From: Streptomyces sp. man185
GTDB taxonomy: Bacteria; Actinomycetota; Actinomycetes; Streptomycetales; Streptomycetaceae
DNA length: 64,000 nt
Direction: 5' to 3'
Assembly (NCBI GenBank): GCA_002551355.1
Contig: NTHE01000009.1
Span: forward strand, 1-64,000
Positions 54,226 to 63,509 of this stretch are shown here, in pieces; position 1 is the first letter of the stretch, and each line of letters begins with the position of its first letter. A program made the translations under genes and the position numbers. The notes beneath the pieces were generated by a model. That model saw only the letters and a list, made by a program, of their open reading frames with translations. It had not been told where the DNA came from and made no database searches.

Positions 54226-57099
54226 TCACACCCACGTCCGGGGGCGGAAACGGTTGGCCCGCTCCACCAGTTCGATCCTCTCGTCGCCCCGCTGCGCGAG
54301 CCGGGCGAGCATCCGGTACGAGCGCTCCAGCCCGAACCGCAGTCCCCGCTCGTTCAGTTCGGCGCCGAGCAGCTTCCGTGCATCCGCCGCCCCGGCGGCC
54401 GGGCCACCCGGCCCCGGGACACCGGGACTACCGGAGAGTACCCAGTCCAGCGCCTTGCCCAGTACCTCCGTCGACAACTGCTCGCGCCGCACCGGGTCCA
54501 GACCGAAGGCTCCCAGCGCCTCCACCTGGATCCCGGCGGCCGTCAGATCGACCAGCAGCGGCTCCCGGTGCGAGCGCTCGCGCAGCCGCGCCCGGACGGC
54601 GGCGACCCGCGCCGCCGTGTAGTGGATCGAGGCCTCCGGCACCGACTCCAGGGTGCTCACCGCCGCCCCCCGCTCACCGGCGGCGATCTGCACCCGGGCC
54701 AGGCCGAACGCGGCGCTGACGAAACCCGGATCGGTCGCCCACACCAGGCGGTAGTACTCGGCGGCGTTGTCCAACTGGCCCAGCACCTCCGCGCAGATCC
54801 CGAGCGCCAGCTTGGGCGCCATCTCCCCGGGGAAAGCGTCGTAGACCGCGTCGAAGGAGAGCGCCGCCGTCTCGTGGTCGCCGGTCACCAGCGAGGTGAC
54901 TCCCCGATACCAGACGACCCGCCAGTCGTCCGCGTGTTCACCCTCCAGGGTGGTCAGCGCACGGGCGGCCGAATCCAGCTCCCGCATCTCCAGCCGGGCC
55001 CGCAGCTCCCGCAGCCGGGTCTCCAGCGAGGGGACCGGGACCGCGTGCAGGGCGGTGATCAGCTCCGCCGGGGCGGAGGCCATGAGACCGGCGAGGAATC
55101 CGGCGTTCGGGTCCATCGCGTCGACCCGGGGGACCGGCAGCGCCAACGAGGTGGCCCGGGTGTCGAACAGGGCGAGCCGGACACCCCCGGCAGTCGTTCC
55201 GAAGGGGCCGTACGGTCCGGTCGGGACCTGCGATCCGGCCGAGGCGACCGGGGCCTGCTCGGCCGCCCGGGGCGCCGGAACAGGGGCGTGTGCCGAGGGA
55301 GCGTACGGGTGCGGAGCCCTGCCGCCCGGCACGGAGCCCCGGACATGGGTCGGCGGCGCAGCCAGCGGAGCGGCCCCCGCCGGACCCGCCGCGTGAGCCC
55401 CGGCGGGACTCGGCTCGCGAGCACCTGCCGGGCCGTGCGGCTGCGCACCCACCGGCAGCGCCCCGGCCACCGCGGATGTCACGGCCCCCGGCGCGACCGG
55501 AGCCGTACCGCTGTGGGCCCGCCATGTGCCGCCCTGCGCCGGAATGCCGGACGGCTGACCGCCGCGGCCCTTGCGGCGGCCCAGCAGCCCGCCCCGCGCG
55601 GCGCCGGTGTCCCGGCCGCCCAGCTGCGAGACGTCGTCCGTCTGCGGGGCGAACAACTCCGTGTCGACCAGGCGAAGTTCCGCACCGAACAGCGTCGACA
55701 GGGCCGGGCGCGGCCGACCGGTCTGCAGCGCCACGACCTCCCGCAGCACCCCCGTCAGCTGCTCGGCCATCTCCGCCGCCGAGGCGAAGCGGCGCACCGG
55801 GTCCGGGTCGGTGGCCCGCACCAGCAGCCGGTAGAACGACTCGTAGGCGCGGAACACCTCGATGCTGTCCGGGTCCGGCAGCGAGTCCACGAAGACGTTC
55901 GTGTACCCCTGGAAGTCGAAGGTCAGGACCGCCAGCGTCCGGGCCACCGTGTACAGGTCGGAGGCGACCGACGGGCCCAGCTCCGCGACCTCGGGGGCCT
56001 GGTAGCCGACCGTGCCGTAGATCGCGGACTCGTCGTCGTCCATCCGGCGCACCGCGCCCATGTCGATCAGCTTGAGCTGGTCCTCGGTCTGGATCGCGTT
56101 GTCGACCTTGAAGTCGCAGTAGAGGAGATTGCGGCTGTGCAGATGTCCGAGCGCCTCCAGCGCCTCGATCCCGTACGCGCAGGCCTGCTCCACCGGCAGC
56201 GGGTCGCGCTTGCCGGCCGGGGTGCGGCGCTCGTTGGCGATCTCCTTGAGCGCCTTGCCGCCGACGTACTCCATGACGATGTAGCCGTCGAGCGAGCCGG
56301 TCCGCTGGTCCAGGTGCTCGACGAAGTTGTAGATCCGCACGATGTTGGAGTGCTCGATCTCGGCGAGGAAGCGGCGCTCGGAGATCGCGGCGGCCATCGC
56401 GTCCTGGTCGCCGGTGTCCAGCAGGCCCTTGAGGACCACCCAGCGGTCGGAGACGGCCCGGTCCACCGCGAGATACACCCAGCCGAGCCCGCCGTGCGCC
56501 AGACAGCCCACGACCTCGTACTGGCCGTGCACGATGTCGCCGCCGGTCAGCTTCGGCACGAAGGAGTACGGGTGGCCGCACTTGGTGCAGAACCCCTCCG
56601 TGCGGCCCGGCCGCTCACCCCGCGAACGGCCCACCGGGGCCCCGCAGTCCGAACGGGAGCAGAACCGCTTGCGCTCGGGCACCTCCGCCCGCTCCATCAC
56701 CGCCGTACGCGGGTCGGGCCGGGGGACGTCCGGGACCTCCACCAGACCCACGCCGAGCCGCCCCCGGGCCGAGGCCGCCGACGTCGAGCCGGAGGAGCGC
56801 ACCGAGACCGAACGGGAGGTGGACGCCCCGGACAGCGAGCGCGACAGCCGGCCGGAGACCGAACGGGGCGAGGTCGACGAACGGGACGAGGACCGTGCGG
56901 AGGCACGGGAGCTGGAGCGCTGCGAGGAACTGCCCCGGCTGCTCGCCCGGCCGCCCCCGGCGATCCCGGTCGGCGGCGAGGAGACCATGCCCGTCGGCGA
57001 GACGACCGGAGCCAGACCGCAGGTGTCGCAGTACAGCTCACCGCCGCCCATGTCCTCGTAGTTCCCCTCGCACGCGGGGCGCTGGCACTGCGTACTCAT
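54226..57099 (-). CDS. pknG: Serine/threonine protein kinase PknG
   Basis: A 957-residue PknG homolog, longer than the mycobacterial protein (about 750). It opens with an extra zinc ribbon (C5, C10, then CDTCG at about 24-28) and a Ser/Arg-rich linker (about 50-110). The PknG rubredoxin domain follows (FCSRSDCGAPVGR, FCTKCGHPYSF), then the kinase domain with HGGLGWVYLA, the ATP lysine in VVLKGLL, catalytic loop LLYCDFKVDN and IDMGAVRR in place of DFG, and a C-terminal TPR region (LGICAEVLGQLDNAAEYYRLV, LARVQIAAGE). In actinobacteria PknG links amino-acid supply to the TCA cycle and glutamate metabolism. Its ATG overlaps the upstream stop. Confidence 0.94.
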   Translation of the reverse strand: MSTQCQRPACEGNYEDMGGGELYCDTCGLAPVVSPTGMVSSPPTGIAGGGRASSRGSSSQRSSSRASARSSSRSSTSPRSVSGRLSRSLSGASTSRSVSVRSSGSTSAASARGRLGVGLVEVPDVPRPDPRTAVMERAEVPERKRFCSRSDCGAPVGRSRGERPGRTEGFCTKCGHPYSFVPKLTGGDIVHGQYEVVGCLAHGGLGWVYLAVDRAVSDRWVVLKGLLDTGDQDAMAAAISERRFLAEIEHSNIVRIYNFVEHLDQRTGSLDGYIVMEYVGGKALKEIANERRTPAGKRDPLPVEQACAYGIEALEALGHLHSRNLLYCDFKVDNAIQTEDQLKLIDMGAVRRMDDDESAIYGTVGYQAPEVAELGPSVASDLYTVARTLAVLTFDFQGYTNVFVDSLPDPDSIEVFRAYESFYRLLVRATDPDPVRRFASAAEMAEQLTGVLREVVALQTGRPRPALSTLFGAELRLVDTELFAPQTDDVSQLGGRDTGAARGGLLGRRKGRGGQPSGIPAQGGTWRAHSGTAPVAPGAVTSAVAGALPVGAQPHGPAGAREPSPAGAHAAGPAGAAPLAAPPTHVRGSVPGGRAPHPYAPSAHAPVPAPRAAEQAPVASAGSQVPTGPYGPFGTTAGGVRLALFDTRATSLALPVPRVDAMDPNAGFLAGLMASAPAELITALHAVPVPSLETRLRELRARLEMRELDSAARALTTLEGEHADDWRVVWYRGVTSLVTGDHETAALSFDAVYDAFPGEMAPKLALGICAEVLGQLDNAAEYYRLVWATDPGFVSAAFGLARVQIAAGERGAAVSTLESVPEASIHYTAARVAAVRARLRERSHREPLLVDLTAAGIQVEALGAFGLDPVRREQLSTEVLGKALDWVLSGSPGVPGPGGPAAGAADARKLLGAELNERGLRFGLERSYRMLARLAQRGDERIELVERANRFRPRTWV

Positions 57100-58424
57100 C
57101 GTGTCTCCCCCTGTTCGCCCGCGCTCCGCCGCGGCGGCAGCGTCTCCGCGACCGCGTGCTGGTAGCGCAGGACGGCCTGCTCGGCGACCCGCAGATCGCA
57201 CGGCGCACTCCACAGCATGCGGCGCGCCGCGTCGTACCGCTCGATCAGCAGCGGATCCTCCGCCAGACCGTGCCGGGCCACCTTCGCCTTGTACGCGTCG
57301 AGCCGGCCGCGCAGCTCGGCGCGGACCGCCAGCGGGGCGGTCACCGAGGTCAACGACTCACGGGCGCGCAGCAGTTCGTCCTCGGCCTCCTGCTCCAGGG
57401 ACTCCAGCAGCGGCGAGAGCCGGTGCCACTGGGCGCGTCGGCGGTGGTCCGACGCGGCCGCCAGCCGCTCCTGGAGTGCGGTCGGCGGACCGTTGACGGC
57501 GGGCACCTCGGAGGCGGCGATCTTCGCCAGCACCTCGCCGCGCGCCGCCCGCGCCTCCGTCAGGGTGCGATCGGCCCGCGAGAGCACGTCCCGCAACCGC
57601 ACCAGACGTGCCTCGGCGTCCTGCCGGACCGCGAGCACCGCCTCGATCTCCCGCCGTACGTCCTCCAGGGCGCGGGCGGCCCGGTCGTAGCGCGAGGTGT
57701 CGGGGCGGCCGCCGCCGGGCGCGGCGCTGCCGGGACCCGGCAGCCAGAACGCCAGCGGGTCCGAGATCACCTGCACCCGCAGGGTGGTCAGCTCCTCGGT
57801 GATCTCCGCCAGGTCGTCCCCGGCCGGATGCTCTCCGGGCCGCACCCCCACCGAATGCGCCAGCGAACGCGTGCGGTGCAGCTCGGCCGCGAGCAGGTCG
57901 ATCCGGGCGGGCAGCGCCGACCAGACGGAGTCGGAGGCGACGACCATGTCCAGGGACCTGGCGTACAGCTCGTTCATCCGGGCGACCAGCTCCTGGAGCG
58001 AGAACCGCTCGGAGAGCCGGGCCGGACCCGCGACCGAAGGCGGCGGCACCGCCTGCGGGTTGGCGACGGTGACCGCCTCGCCGCGCAGCAGCTCGGTCAG
58101 CGCGGCGAGGTCCTCCCGGTTCGGGTGGCGGCGGCGCGCACGGATCTCCCGTGCCTCGGACAGAGCGCCCGCGTACGCGTCGAAGTACCCCCACAGCAGG
58201 GTGATCGACCGCTCGGTCGTGTCCCAGCGCTCCCGGGTGACGCCGGTCAGCTCGGCGCCCTCCAGGAGCCGGCGGCCGGCATGGTCCTGGAGCGCGAGGA
58301 GCGAGGTCTCGATGGCCTCGTGCTCCGCCCCGAGCCGGGCCAGCGCACGGTCAGCCTCCTCCCGGTCCATGACCGGGCCGGGGGGCCTCCCCGCGAAGCC
58401 GGGGAAGGATCCCGCGACGCCCAT
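57096..58424 (-). CDS. Coiled-coil protein of the PknG cluster, function unknown
   Basis: A 442-residue protein with no recognised family, signal peptide or membrane span. It is mostly helical, with long charged heptad-like stretches (DREEADRALARLGAEHEAIE, ARALEDVRREIEAVLAVRQD, LESLEQEAEDELLRARESL). A Pro-rich break sits near residue 240. It lies between glnH and pknG and overlaps pknG by ATGA, so it probably acts in the same pathway, perhaps as a scaffold between the membrane sensor GlnX and the cytoplasmic kinase. The ATG has AGAGGTGA upstream. Confidence 0.8.
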   Translation of the reverse strand: MGVAGSFPGFAGRPPGPVMDREEADRALARLGAEHEAIETSLLALQDHAGRRLLEGAELTGVTRERWDTTERSITLLWGYFDAYAGALSEAREIRARRRHPNREDLAALTELLRGEAVTVANPQAVPPPSVAGPARLSERFSLQELVARMNELYARSLDMVVASDSVWSALPARIDLLAAELHRTRSLAHSVGVRPGEHPAGDDLAEITEELTTLRVQVISDPLAFWLPGPGSAAPGGGRPDTSRYDRAARALEDVRREIEAVLAVRQDAEARLVRLRDVLSRADRTLTEARAARGEVLAKIAASEVPAVNGPPTALQERLAAASDHRRRAQWHRLSPLLESLEQEAEDELLRARESLTSVTAPLAVRAELRGRLDAYKAKVARHGLAEDPLLIERYDAARRMLWSAPCDLRVAEQAVLRYQHAVAETLPPRRSAGEQGETR

Positions 58425-58551
58425 CGATCACCTCTCCGCTCTCCCCGCCGGGCCGGTGGCCCGACGGGATCGGTCTGCTTCGGTCTGCTCGTTCCGGTCC
58501 GTACGTCGCTGTGGTGCACGGGGCCGCGGCGCAGGTGCCGCGGTGCCACGG

Positions 58552-59589
58552 TCAGTCGGTGCGGTACTTGGGCTCGGGCGGTGCGGTGATGCCGGGCAGG
58601 CCGGTCGCCAGCCACTTGCCGTAGGACCGCATCCAGGCGCTGTCCTCGCCTCCCGCCCGGTAGTCGACGAGGACCTTGTTGACCCGGGCCACCAGATCGT
58701 CGGCGCCCTTCTTCGTGGCGACGCCGTAGTACTCGGTGGTGAACGGCTTCTTCGCCTTGAGCTCCACCGCCGGGTCCTGGGCGGCCTGGCCGGCCGCCAG
58801 GGCGTTGTCGGTGACGACCGCGTCGACCTCGCCGAGCTGGAGCCGCACCAGGCAGTCCAGCTGGTTGGGCACGGTCAGCAGGTCCGGGTCGCGCCCGGTG
58901 CCGTCGAAGTCGTCCTTGTAGAGCGCCCCGAAGGACTTCTTCTCCAGCGCCTCGTACGCCGTGGAACCCTCGGCCGAGCAGACCCGCTTGCCCTGCAGCG
59001 AGGAGTCGTAGCCGGTGATCGTCGACTCCTTCGGGGCGAGCACCTGCTGCCCGACCTGGAAGTACGCGGTGGAGAAGGAGACCTGCTCCAGCCGCTTGCA
59101 GTTGATCGTCATCGTCCGCACGACGACGTCGACCCGGTCGTTCTCCAGTGCGGCGATGCGCTGGTTGGTGGGGATCGCCCGGAAGATCACCGCGTCCGGG
59201 TCGCCCAGGAGATCCTCGGCGACGGCCCGCACCAGATCGATGTCGAACCCTTCCAGGTCCCCGTTCTCCGGATTGCGGTAGCCCCAGCGGAAGCTGTTCT
59301 GGTCGACGCCCGCTATCAGCTTGCCGCGCTCCTTGATCTTGTCGATGTTCGGCCCGTCGTCACCCGACGCGGGCAGGCTCGCCTCCGGATCGGTGCACGC
59401 CTCGGCCCGGGCCCGGTCGGCCGTCACCACCCCGCCGCCCGGAGCGTCCGCCCCGGCCGCCCCGCCGCTGTGACGGGCCAGCGGCAGCAGGGTGACCGCG
59501 GCGGTGACCGCGCACGCCACCGCCATCCCCGTCACGCCGCCCCAGCCGCGCAGGCCGCCGCGCCCGGGCCGGTCCTTCGACCTGCTCAT
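58552..59589 (-). CDS. glnH: Glutamate/aspartate-binding protein GlnH
   Basis: A 345-residue extracellular solute-binding protein (family 3). A hydrophobic anchor at about residues 18-37 precedes a Gly/Ala linker; the binding domain starts with IKERGKLIAGVDQNSF and has GYRNPENGDLEGFDIDLVRAV, VRTMTINCKRLEQVSFSTAYF and VDAVVTDNALAAG. No canonical lipobox is seen, unlike mycobacterial GlnH, so it is probably membrane-anchored. There is no transporter gene beside it: it feeds GlnX and PknG signalling rather than uptake. It starts 11 bp after glnX, with AGAGGGG upstream. Confidence 0.9.
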   Translation of the reverse strand: MSRSKDRPGRGGLRGWGGVTGMAVACAVTAAVTLLPLARHSGGAAGADAPGGGVVTADRARAEACTDPEASLPASGDDGPNIDKIKERGKLIAGVDQNSFRWGYRNPENGDLEGFDIDLVRAVAEDLLGDPDAVIFRAIPTNQRIAALENDRVDVVVRTMTINCKRLEQVSFSTAYFQVGQQVLAPKESTITGYDSSLQGKRVCSAEGSTAYEALEKKSFGALYKDDFDGTGRDPDLLTVPNQLDCLVRLQLGEVDAVVTDNALAAGQAAQDPAVELKAKKPFTTEYYGVATKKGADDLVARVNKVLVDYRAGGEDSAWMRSYGKWLATGLPGITAPPEPKYRTD

Positions 59590-59600
59590 CGCTGCCCCTC

Positions 59601-60989
59601 TCACCGGTACTCCGAGAGCCTGCGGTTGACCCCGACGATCACGGCGATGGCCCCGAGCACCGCCAGAGCCGCGGCTCCTGTCGGCAGGCCCCCCAGAGCC
59701 CCGCGCCCGTCCTTCGCCGCCGAGGTGAACTCGCCCTGCTCATGGGCGAGCGCCTTCTCCAGCGCGGCGTCCACCTGCTGGAAGGACTGCCCGGTGGACT
59801 TCTCCGTCCCGATGATCTGCTCCAGCGCACCGTCGTAGTCGCCGCGGTCGTCCGTGGCCCGGGCCTCGCGGTGCCGGACCTGCCACTGGGCCACGCCGTC
59901 CGCCGCCCTGGCCACCGGCGCGCTCCCGCTGTCGTCGTCCGCGAGCCGCTCGGCCTTCGTCAACTGCGCCTTGAGAGACGTCATCCCCGTGCTGTAGTCC
60001 GCCTCGTACTGGTCGGCGGAGCCGTCGGGGGTCAGCACCGCGCCCCGCGCCACCAGCGTGAGGTTCTCGTTGGCGCGCGCCTTCAAGGAGCTGATCCGCG
60101 CGTCGTTGAGCACATCCAGCGACGCCTGGCCGTGCACCATCGCCGAGCGCAGTTCCGTACGGGCCACCGCGTGCCCCACGGCCAGCCACAGCACCACCAC
60201 CGAGGCGGCGGCCGTCGCCGCCAGCAGCCCGTGGTTCAGCACCCGGTTCGTCCGGCGGTAGGTGCGCCGCTGCATCCACACCAGCGCGCCCAGCACCACG
60301 ACCCCCGCGCCGATCGACAGCAGCGGCCACTGCCGGGCGTCGGCGGAGTCGCTCTCCAGCCGGCCCGTCTCCGCCGCGTACAGCCGCTCGGCGGCCGGCA
60401 GCATCTCGCCGGTCATCCTCTGGTTCGCGTACCGGAGATAGGCACCGCCCAGCGGCAGGCCCTGGCGGTTGTTGGCACGGGCACGCTCGATCAGGCCCGT
60501 ATAGACCGGGAGCAGCTTGTTGAGGGTGGCTATCTCACGGCTGGACGCGCTGTCGGAGTCGGTGCTCCCCGACGCCTTCACCAGCAGCCGGGCCGCCTCC
60601 TCGATGTCCTTCCGATACTGCTCCTGCACGTCCTCGGGCTCCTGCGCACCCGCGAGGAACCCGCTCGCCGCCGTCGTGTCCGCGTCCGCCAGGAAGCGGT
60701 AGATGTCCGCGGCGTCGGCGCTGAGCGGCTGGCTGCGGCTGACGACGTCGTCGGCCGAGGAGGCCCGCTGCGAGATCTCCAGCGTGGTCACCGCGCCGAA
60801 CGCGACGACCAGCAGGGCCAGGACGGCCCCGATGATCTGGAGCCGGCCGGGCTCGGTCGTCGCCACGGCACGCAGGCGCCGCGCCGGCGCGGCCCACGTG
60901 GTGTGGCGCTGCGCGGGAACGCCGGCCTGCGCGGACACCGGGTCCGGCGCGCGCAGCGTGTCTGAGCCGCCGCTCGGCGGGTGTGTCAC
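59601..60989 (-). CDS. glnX: Membrane sensor GlnX
   Basis: A 462-residue membrane protein with four helices: LQIIGAVLALLVVAFGAVTT (about 50-70), WPLLSIGAGVVVLGALVW, LAATAAASVVVLWLAVGHAV and AALAVLGAIAVIVGV near the end. Two extracytoplasmic helical domains lie between helices 1-2 and 3-4. This is the topology of mycobacterial GlnX, which contacts ligand-loaded GlnH outside and signals to PknG inside. A proline-rich cytoplasmic N-terminus of 45 residues precedes the first helix. The GTG at 60989 has GGGGGAGG 4 nt upstream. It is the first gene of the cluster; its promoter is within 60990-61216, where I see no clear boxes. Confidence 0.88.
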   Translation of the reverse strand: MTHPPSGGSDTLRAPDPVSAQAGVPAQRHTTWAAPARRLRAVATTEPGRLQIIGAVLALLVVAFGAVTTLEISQRASSADDVVSRSQPLSADAADIYRFLADADTTAASGFLAGAQEPEDVQEQYRKDIEEAARLLVKASGSTDSDSASSREIATLNKLLPVYTGLIERARANNRQGLPLGGAYLRYANQRMTGEMLPAAERLYAAETGRLESDSADARQWPLLSIGAGVVVLGALVWMQRRTYRRTNRVLNHGLLAATAAASVVVLWLAVGHAVARTELRSAMVHGQASLDVLNDARISSLKARANENLTLVARGAVLTPDGSADQYEADYSTGMTSLKAQLTKAERLADDDSGSAPVARAADGVAQWQVRHREARATDDRGDYDGALEQIIGTEKSTGQSFQQVDAALEKALAHEQGEFTSAAKDGRGALGGLPTGAAALAVLGAIAVIVGVNRRLSEYR

Positions 60990-61216
60990 TCGACCTCCCC
61001 CTCGGTCACTGACAGTGGGTCCCCGTCCCCGTTCCCGTCATCAGTCCCCGCATTCGATCAGGGCGGACGCGGCCGATCAAGGCGGGCAGCACAACGTGCC
61101 CGGATACATCCCCATAAGCGAACGGACTTCCCATCAGGTACACGTTCCAGAGGCCCGATCGGTTCCCTCGCGCCCCTCGTACGCCAGGCGTTCACCCGTA
61201 CGGGGAACGAACGAGA

Positions 61217-61249
61217 GCGTCCCCCCACGCCTGTCGCGTGGGGAGACGC
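61217..61249 (-). terminator. Terminator after csnK
   Basis: An inner 8-bp stem (61223-61230 with 61236-61243) and an outer 5-bp stem (61217-61221 with 61245-61249) form one long hairpin, 28 bp past the csnK stop. Confidence 0.75.
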
Positions 61250-61277
61250 CCCGCTGAGTCCCGACCGGCCCGGGCCC

Positions 61278-62246
61278 TCAGGCGTACTGCCCGCGCAGCC
61301 TCCGGTGGACCTCCGGCGCCGCACCCGTACGGTCCAGGCCCAGCAGGGCCGCCCCCAGGACCGGCGGCTCGGTCACGACGCGCACCTCGGCCTTCGGGGC
61401 GCGGACCGCGAGGAGTTCGGCGACCCGGTCGTTCAGCTGAGGATGACGCGCGGCCAGCACACTGCCGCCCAGCAGCACCGGAACCTCCTCCTCGAGCAGA
61501 CCGAGCCGGGTCAGCGCGACCGAGGCCATCGCCACCACCTCCTCGGCCAGCCGCTCCACCAGCGCGGCCGCCACCCGGTCCCCGCCCGCGGCCGTGGCGA
61601 ACAGCACCGGCGTCAGCTCGTGCCGCCGCTCAGGCGGGATCGCGCCCCGGTGCAGCGCCTCGATCAGCCCGTACATCGAGTCGAGCCCGAAGTGGCCCGG
61701 CAGCGCACGGGCCAGCTCCGACGGTTCGCCCCGCCCGTCCTCGGCACGCGCGGCGAACCACAGCGCCTCCTCCGCGAGCCCCGAACCGCCGCCCCAGTCA
61801 CCGGATATCCGCCCGATCGCGGGGAAGCGGGCGGTCCGCCCGTCCGGGGTCATGCCCGCGCAGTTGATCCCGGCCCCGCACACCACCGCGACGCCCCGGG
61901 GCTCGTCCACCCCGGCGCGCAGGATCGCGAAGGTGTCGTTGCGCACCTCCACCGCGGAGCCCCACCCACGGGTCTCCAGGGCGGCGGCCAACTCGGCCTC
62001 CTCGACCGGCAGATCGGCGTTGGCCAGACAGGCCGAGACATGGCCGGAGAGGACGGGCGGAGCCGGCAGCTCCGCGATCGCCCGCTCCAGCGCGGCGGCC
62101 AGCACGTCGATCGCCGCCTCCACGCCGACGACCGGCGGCTGGAATCCGCCGCCGCGCGCCGTGGACAGCACCGTGCCGTCCTCGCCGATCAGCGCCACGT
62201 CGGTCTTGCTGTTGCCCGCGTCGATGGCGAGGACCGACACGTTCAC
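61278..62246 (-). CDS. csnK: Sugar kinase of the BadF/BadG (N-acetylglucosamine kinase) family, CsnK-like
   Basis: A 322-residue ASKHA-fold kinase: phosphate-1 motif VLAIDAGNSKTDVALIGEDG, phosphate-2 and central RGVAVVCGAGINCAGM, GDWGGGSGLAEEAL and the adenosine motif VLLGGSV. This is the N-acetylglucosamine kinase group. The GTG at 62246 overlaps the csnH stop (GTGA). Order permease, GH4 enzyme, kinase matches the end of the Streptomyces csn operon for chitosan-oligosaccharide use. It probably phosphorylates imported or released amino sugar. Read-through of the upstream frame would give a false fusion with the csnH region. Confidence 0.87.
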   Translation of the reverse strand: MNVSVLAIDAGNSKTDVALIGEDGTVLSTARGGGFQPPVVGVEAAIDVLAAALERAIAELPAPPVLSGHVSACLANADLPVEEAELAAALETRGWGSAVEVRNDTFAILRAGVDEPRGVAVVCGAGINCAGMTPDGRTARFPAIGRISGDWGGGSGLAEEALWFAARAEDGRGEPSELARALPGHFGLDSMYGLIEALHRGAIPPERRHELTPVLFATAAGGDRVAAALVERLAEEVVAMASVALTRLGLLEEEVPVLLGGSVLAARHPQLNDRVAELLAVRAPKAEVRVVTEPPVLGAALLGLDRTGAAPEVHRRLRGQYA

Positions 62247-63508
62247 GCCCACGCGAGGTGCTCCCGGTTGTGCGCGATCAGCCGGTCGGTGAGGCCCTCG
62301 GCGTACGCGTACTGGCCGATCAGCGGGTGGGCCAGCAGCGCCTTGAAGACCCGGTCCCGGCCGCCGCGCAGCGCGGCTTCCAGGGCCAGGTCCTCGTACG
62401 CCGTGACGTTGGCGATGAGACCGGCGTACAGCGGGTCCAGCGCCGGAACGGCCAGGGGCGTCGCACCGTCGCGCCCGACCCGGGCCTGCACCTCGATCAC
62501 CGCGTCGTCGGGCAGGAACGGCAACGTCCCGTTGTTGTACGTGTTGACCACCTGGACCGGGGAACCGCCGTCGCCCAGCAGGGAGGCCGCCAGGTCCACG
62601 GCCGCCTCGGAGTAGAACGCGCCGCCTCGCTTGGCGAGCAGCTCGGGCTTCTCGTCCAGGGCCGGGTCGCCGTACATCGCGAGCAGTTCCTTCTCCATCG
62701 CCGCGACCTCGGCGGCCCGGGACGGCTTGGTGCCGAGCTCCTTCACCACCTCGTCGTGGGCGTAGAAGTAGCGCAGGTAGTAGGAGGGGACGACCCCGAG
62801 CCGGTCGATGATCTGCCGGTCCATCCGCAGGTCGTCGGCGATCGTGTCGCCGTGCTCGGCGAGCAGCTTGGGGAGGACGTTCTCGCCGTCCGGGCCGCCG
62901 AGGCGCACCCCCAGCTCCCAGCTCAGGTGGTTGAGCCCGACGTGGTCGAGGTGCACCTGGCCCGGCTCCACCTCCAGCAGCCGGGCGAACTTCCGCTGGA
63001 AGCCGATCGCCACGTTGCACAGGCCGACGGCTTTGTGCCCGGCCTGGAGCAGGGCGCGGGTGACGATGCCGACGGGGTTGGTGAAGTCGATGATCCAGGC
63101 GTCCGGGTTGGTGCGGCGGACCCGCTCGGCGATGTCCAGGACGACCGGCACGGTGCGCAGCGCCTTGGCGAGGCCGCCGGCGCCGGTGGTCTCCTGGCCC
63201 ACGCAGCCGCACTCCAGCGGCCAGGTCTCGTCCTGGTTGCGCGCGGCCTGTCCGCCGACGCGCAGTTGGAGCAGGACCGCGTCGGCGTCGGCGACTCCCG
63301 CGTCGATGTCGGTGGTCGTCGTGATCTTCCCGGCGTGGTCCTGCTTGGCGAAGATCCGCCGGGCGAGGCCTCCGACCAGCTCCAGGCGGTCGGCCGCCGG
63401 ATCGACGAGCACCAGCTCCTCGATCGGCAGCGTGTCCCGCAGCCGGGCGAATCCGTCGATCAGTTCAGGGGTGTAGGTGGACCCGCCACCCACTACTGCG
63501 AGCTTCAT
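62243..63508 (-). CDS. csnH: GH4 family 6-phospho-glycosidase, CsnH-like
   Basis: A 421-residue glycoside hydrolase family 4 enzyme that uses NAD and a divalent metal. It has the dinucleotide-binding start MKLAVVGGGSTYTPELIDGF, the CGCVGQETTGAGG segment, IIDFTNPVGIVTRAL, the metal-site cysteine and histidine in GLCNVAIG and DHVGLNHLSW, and the C-terminal NTYNNGTLPFLPDD. It would hydrolyse phosphorylated disaccharides, here probably chitosan- or chitobiose-derived. It starts 1 bp after csnG and overlaps csnK. Confidence 0.92.
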   Translation of the reverse strand: MKLAVVGGGSTYTPELIDGFARLRDTLPIEELVLVDPAADRLELVGGLARRIFAKQDHAGKITTTTDIDAGVADADAVLLQLRVGGQAARNQDETWPLECGCVGQETTGAGGLAKALRTVPVVLDIAERVRRTNPDAWIIDFTNPVGIVTRALLQAGHKAVGLCNVAIGFQRKFARLLEVEPGQVHLDHVGLNHLSWELGVRLGGPDGENVLPKLLAEHGDTIADDLRMDRQIIDRLGVVPSYYLRYFYAHDEVVKELGTKPSRAAEVAAMEKELLAMYGDPALDEKPELLAKRGGAFYSEAAVDLAASLLGDGGSPVQVVNTYNNGTLPFLPDDAVIEVQARVGRDGATPLAVPALDPLYAGLIANVTAYEDLALEAALRGGRDRVFKALLAHPLIGQYAYAEGLTDRLIAHNREHLAWA

Positions 63509-63509
63509 G

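Noticed and set aside
62247..63212. Apparent 644-residue fusion ending in the csnK frame
   Set aside because: The part before GTG 62246 is antisense-like Arg/Pro-rich sequence in the wrong frame over csnH; the GTGA overlap gives a normal kinase start.
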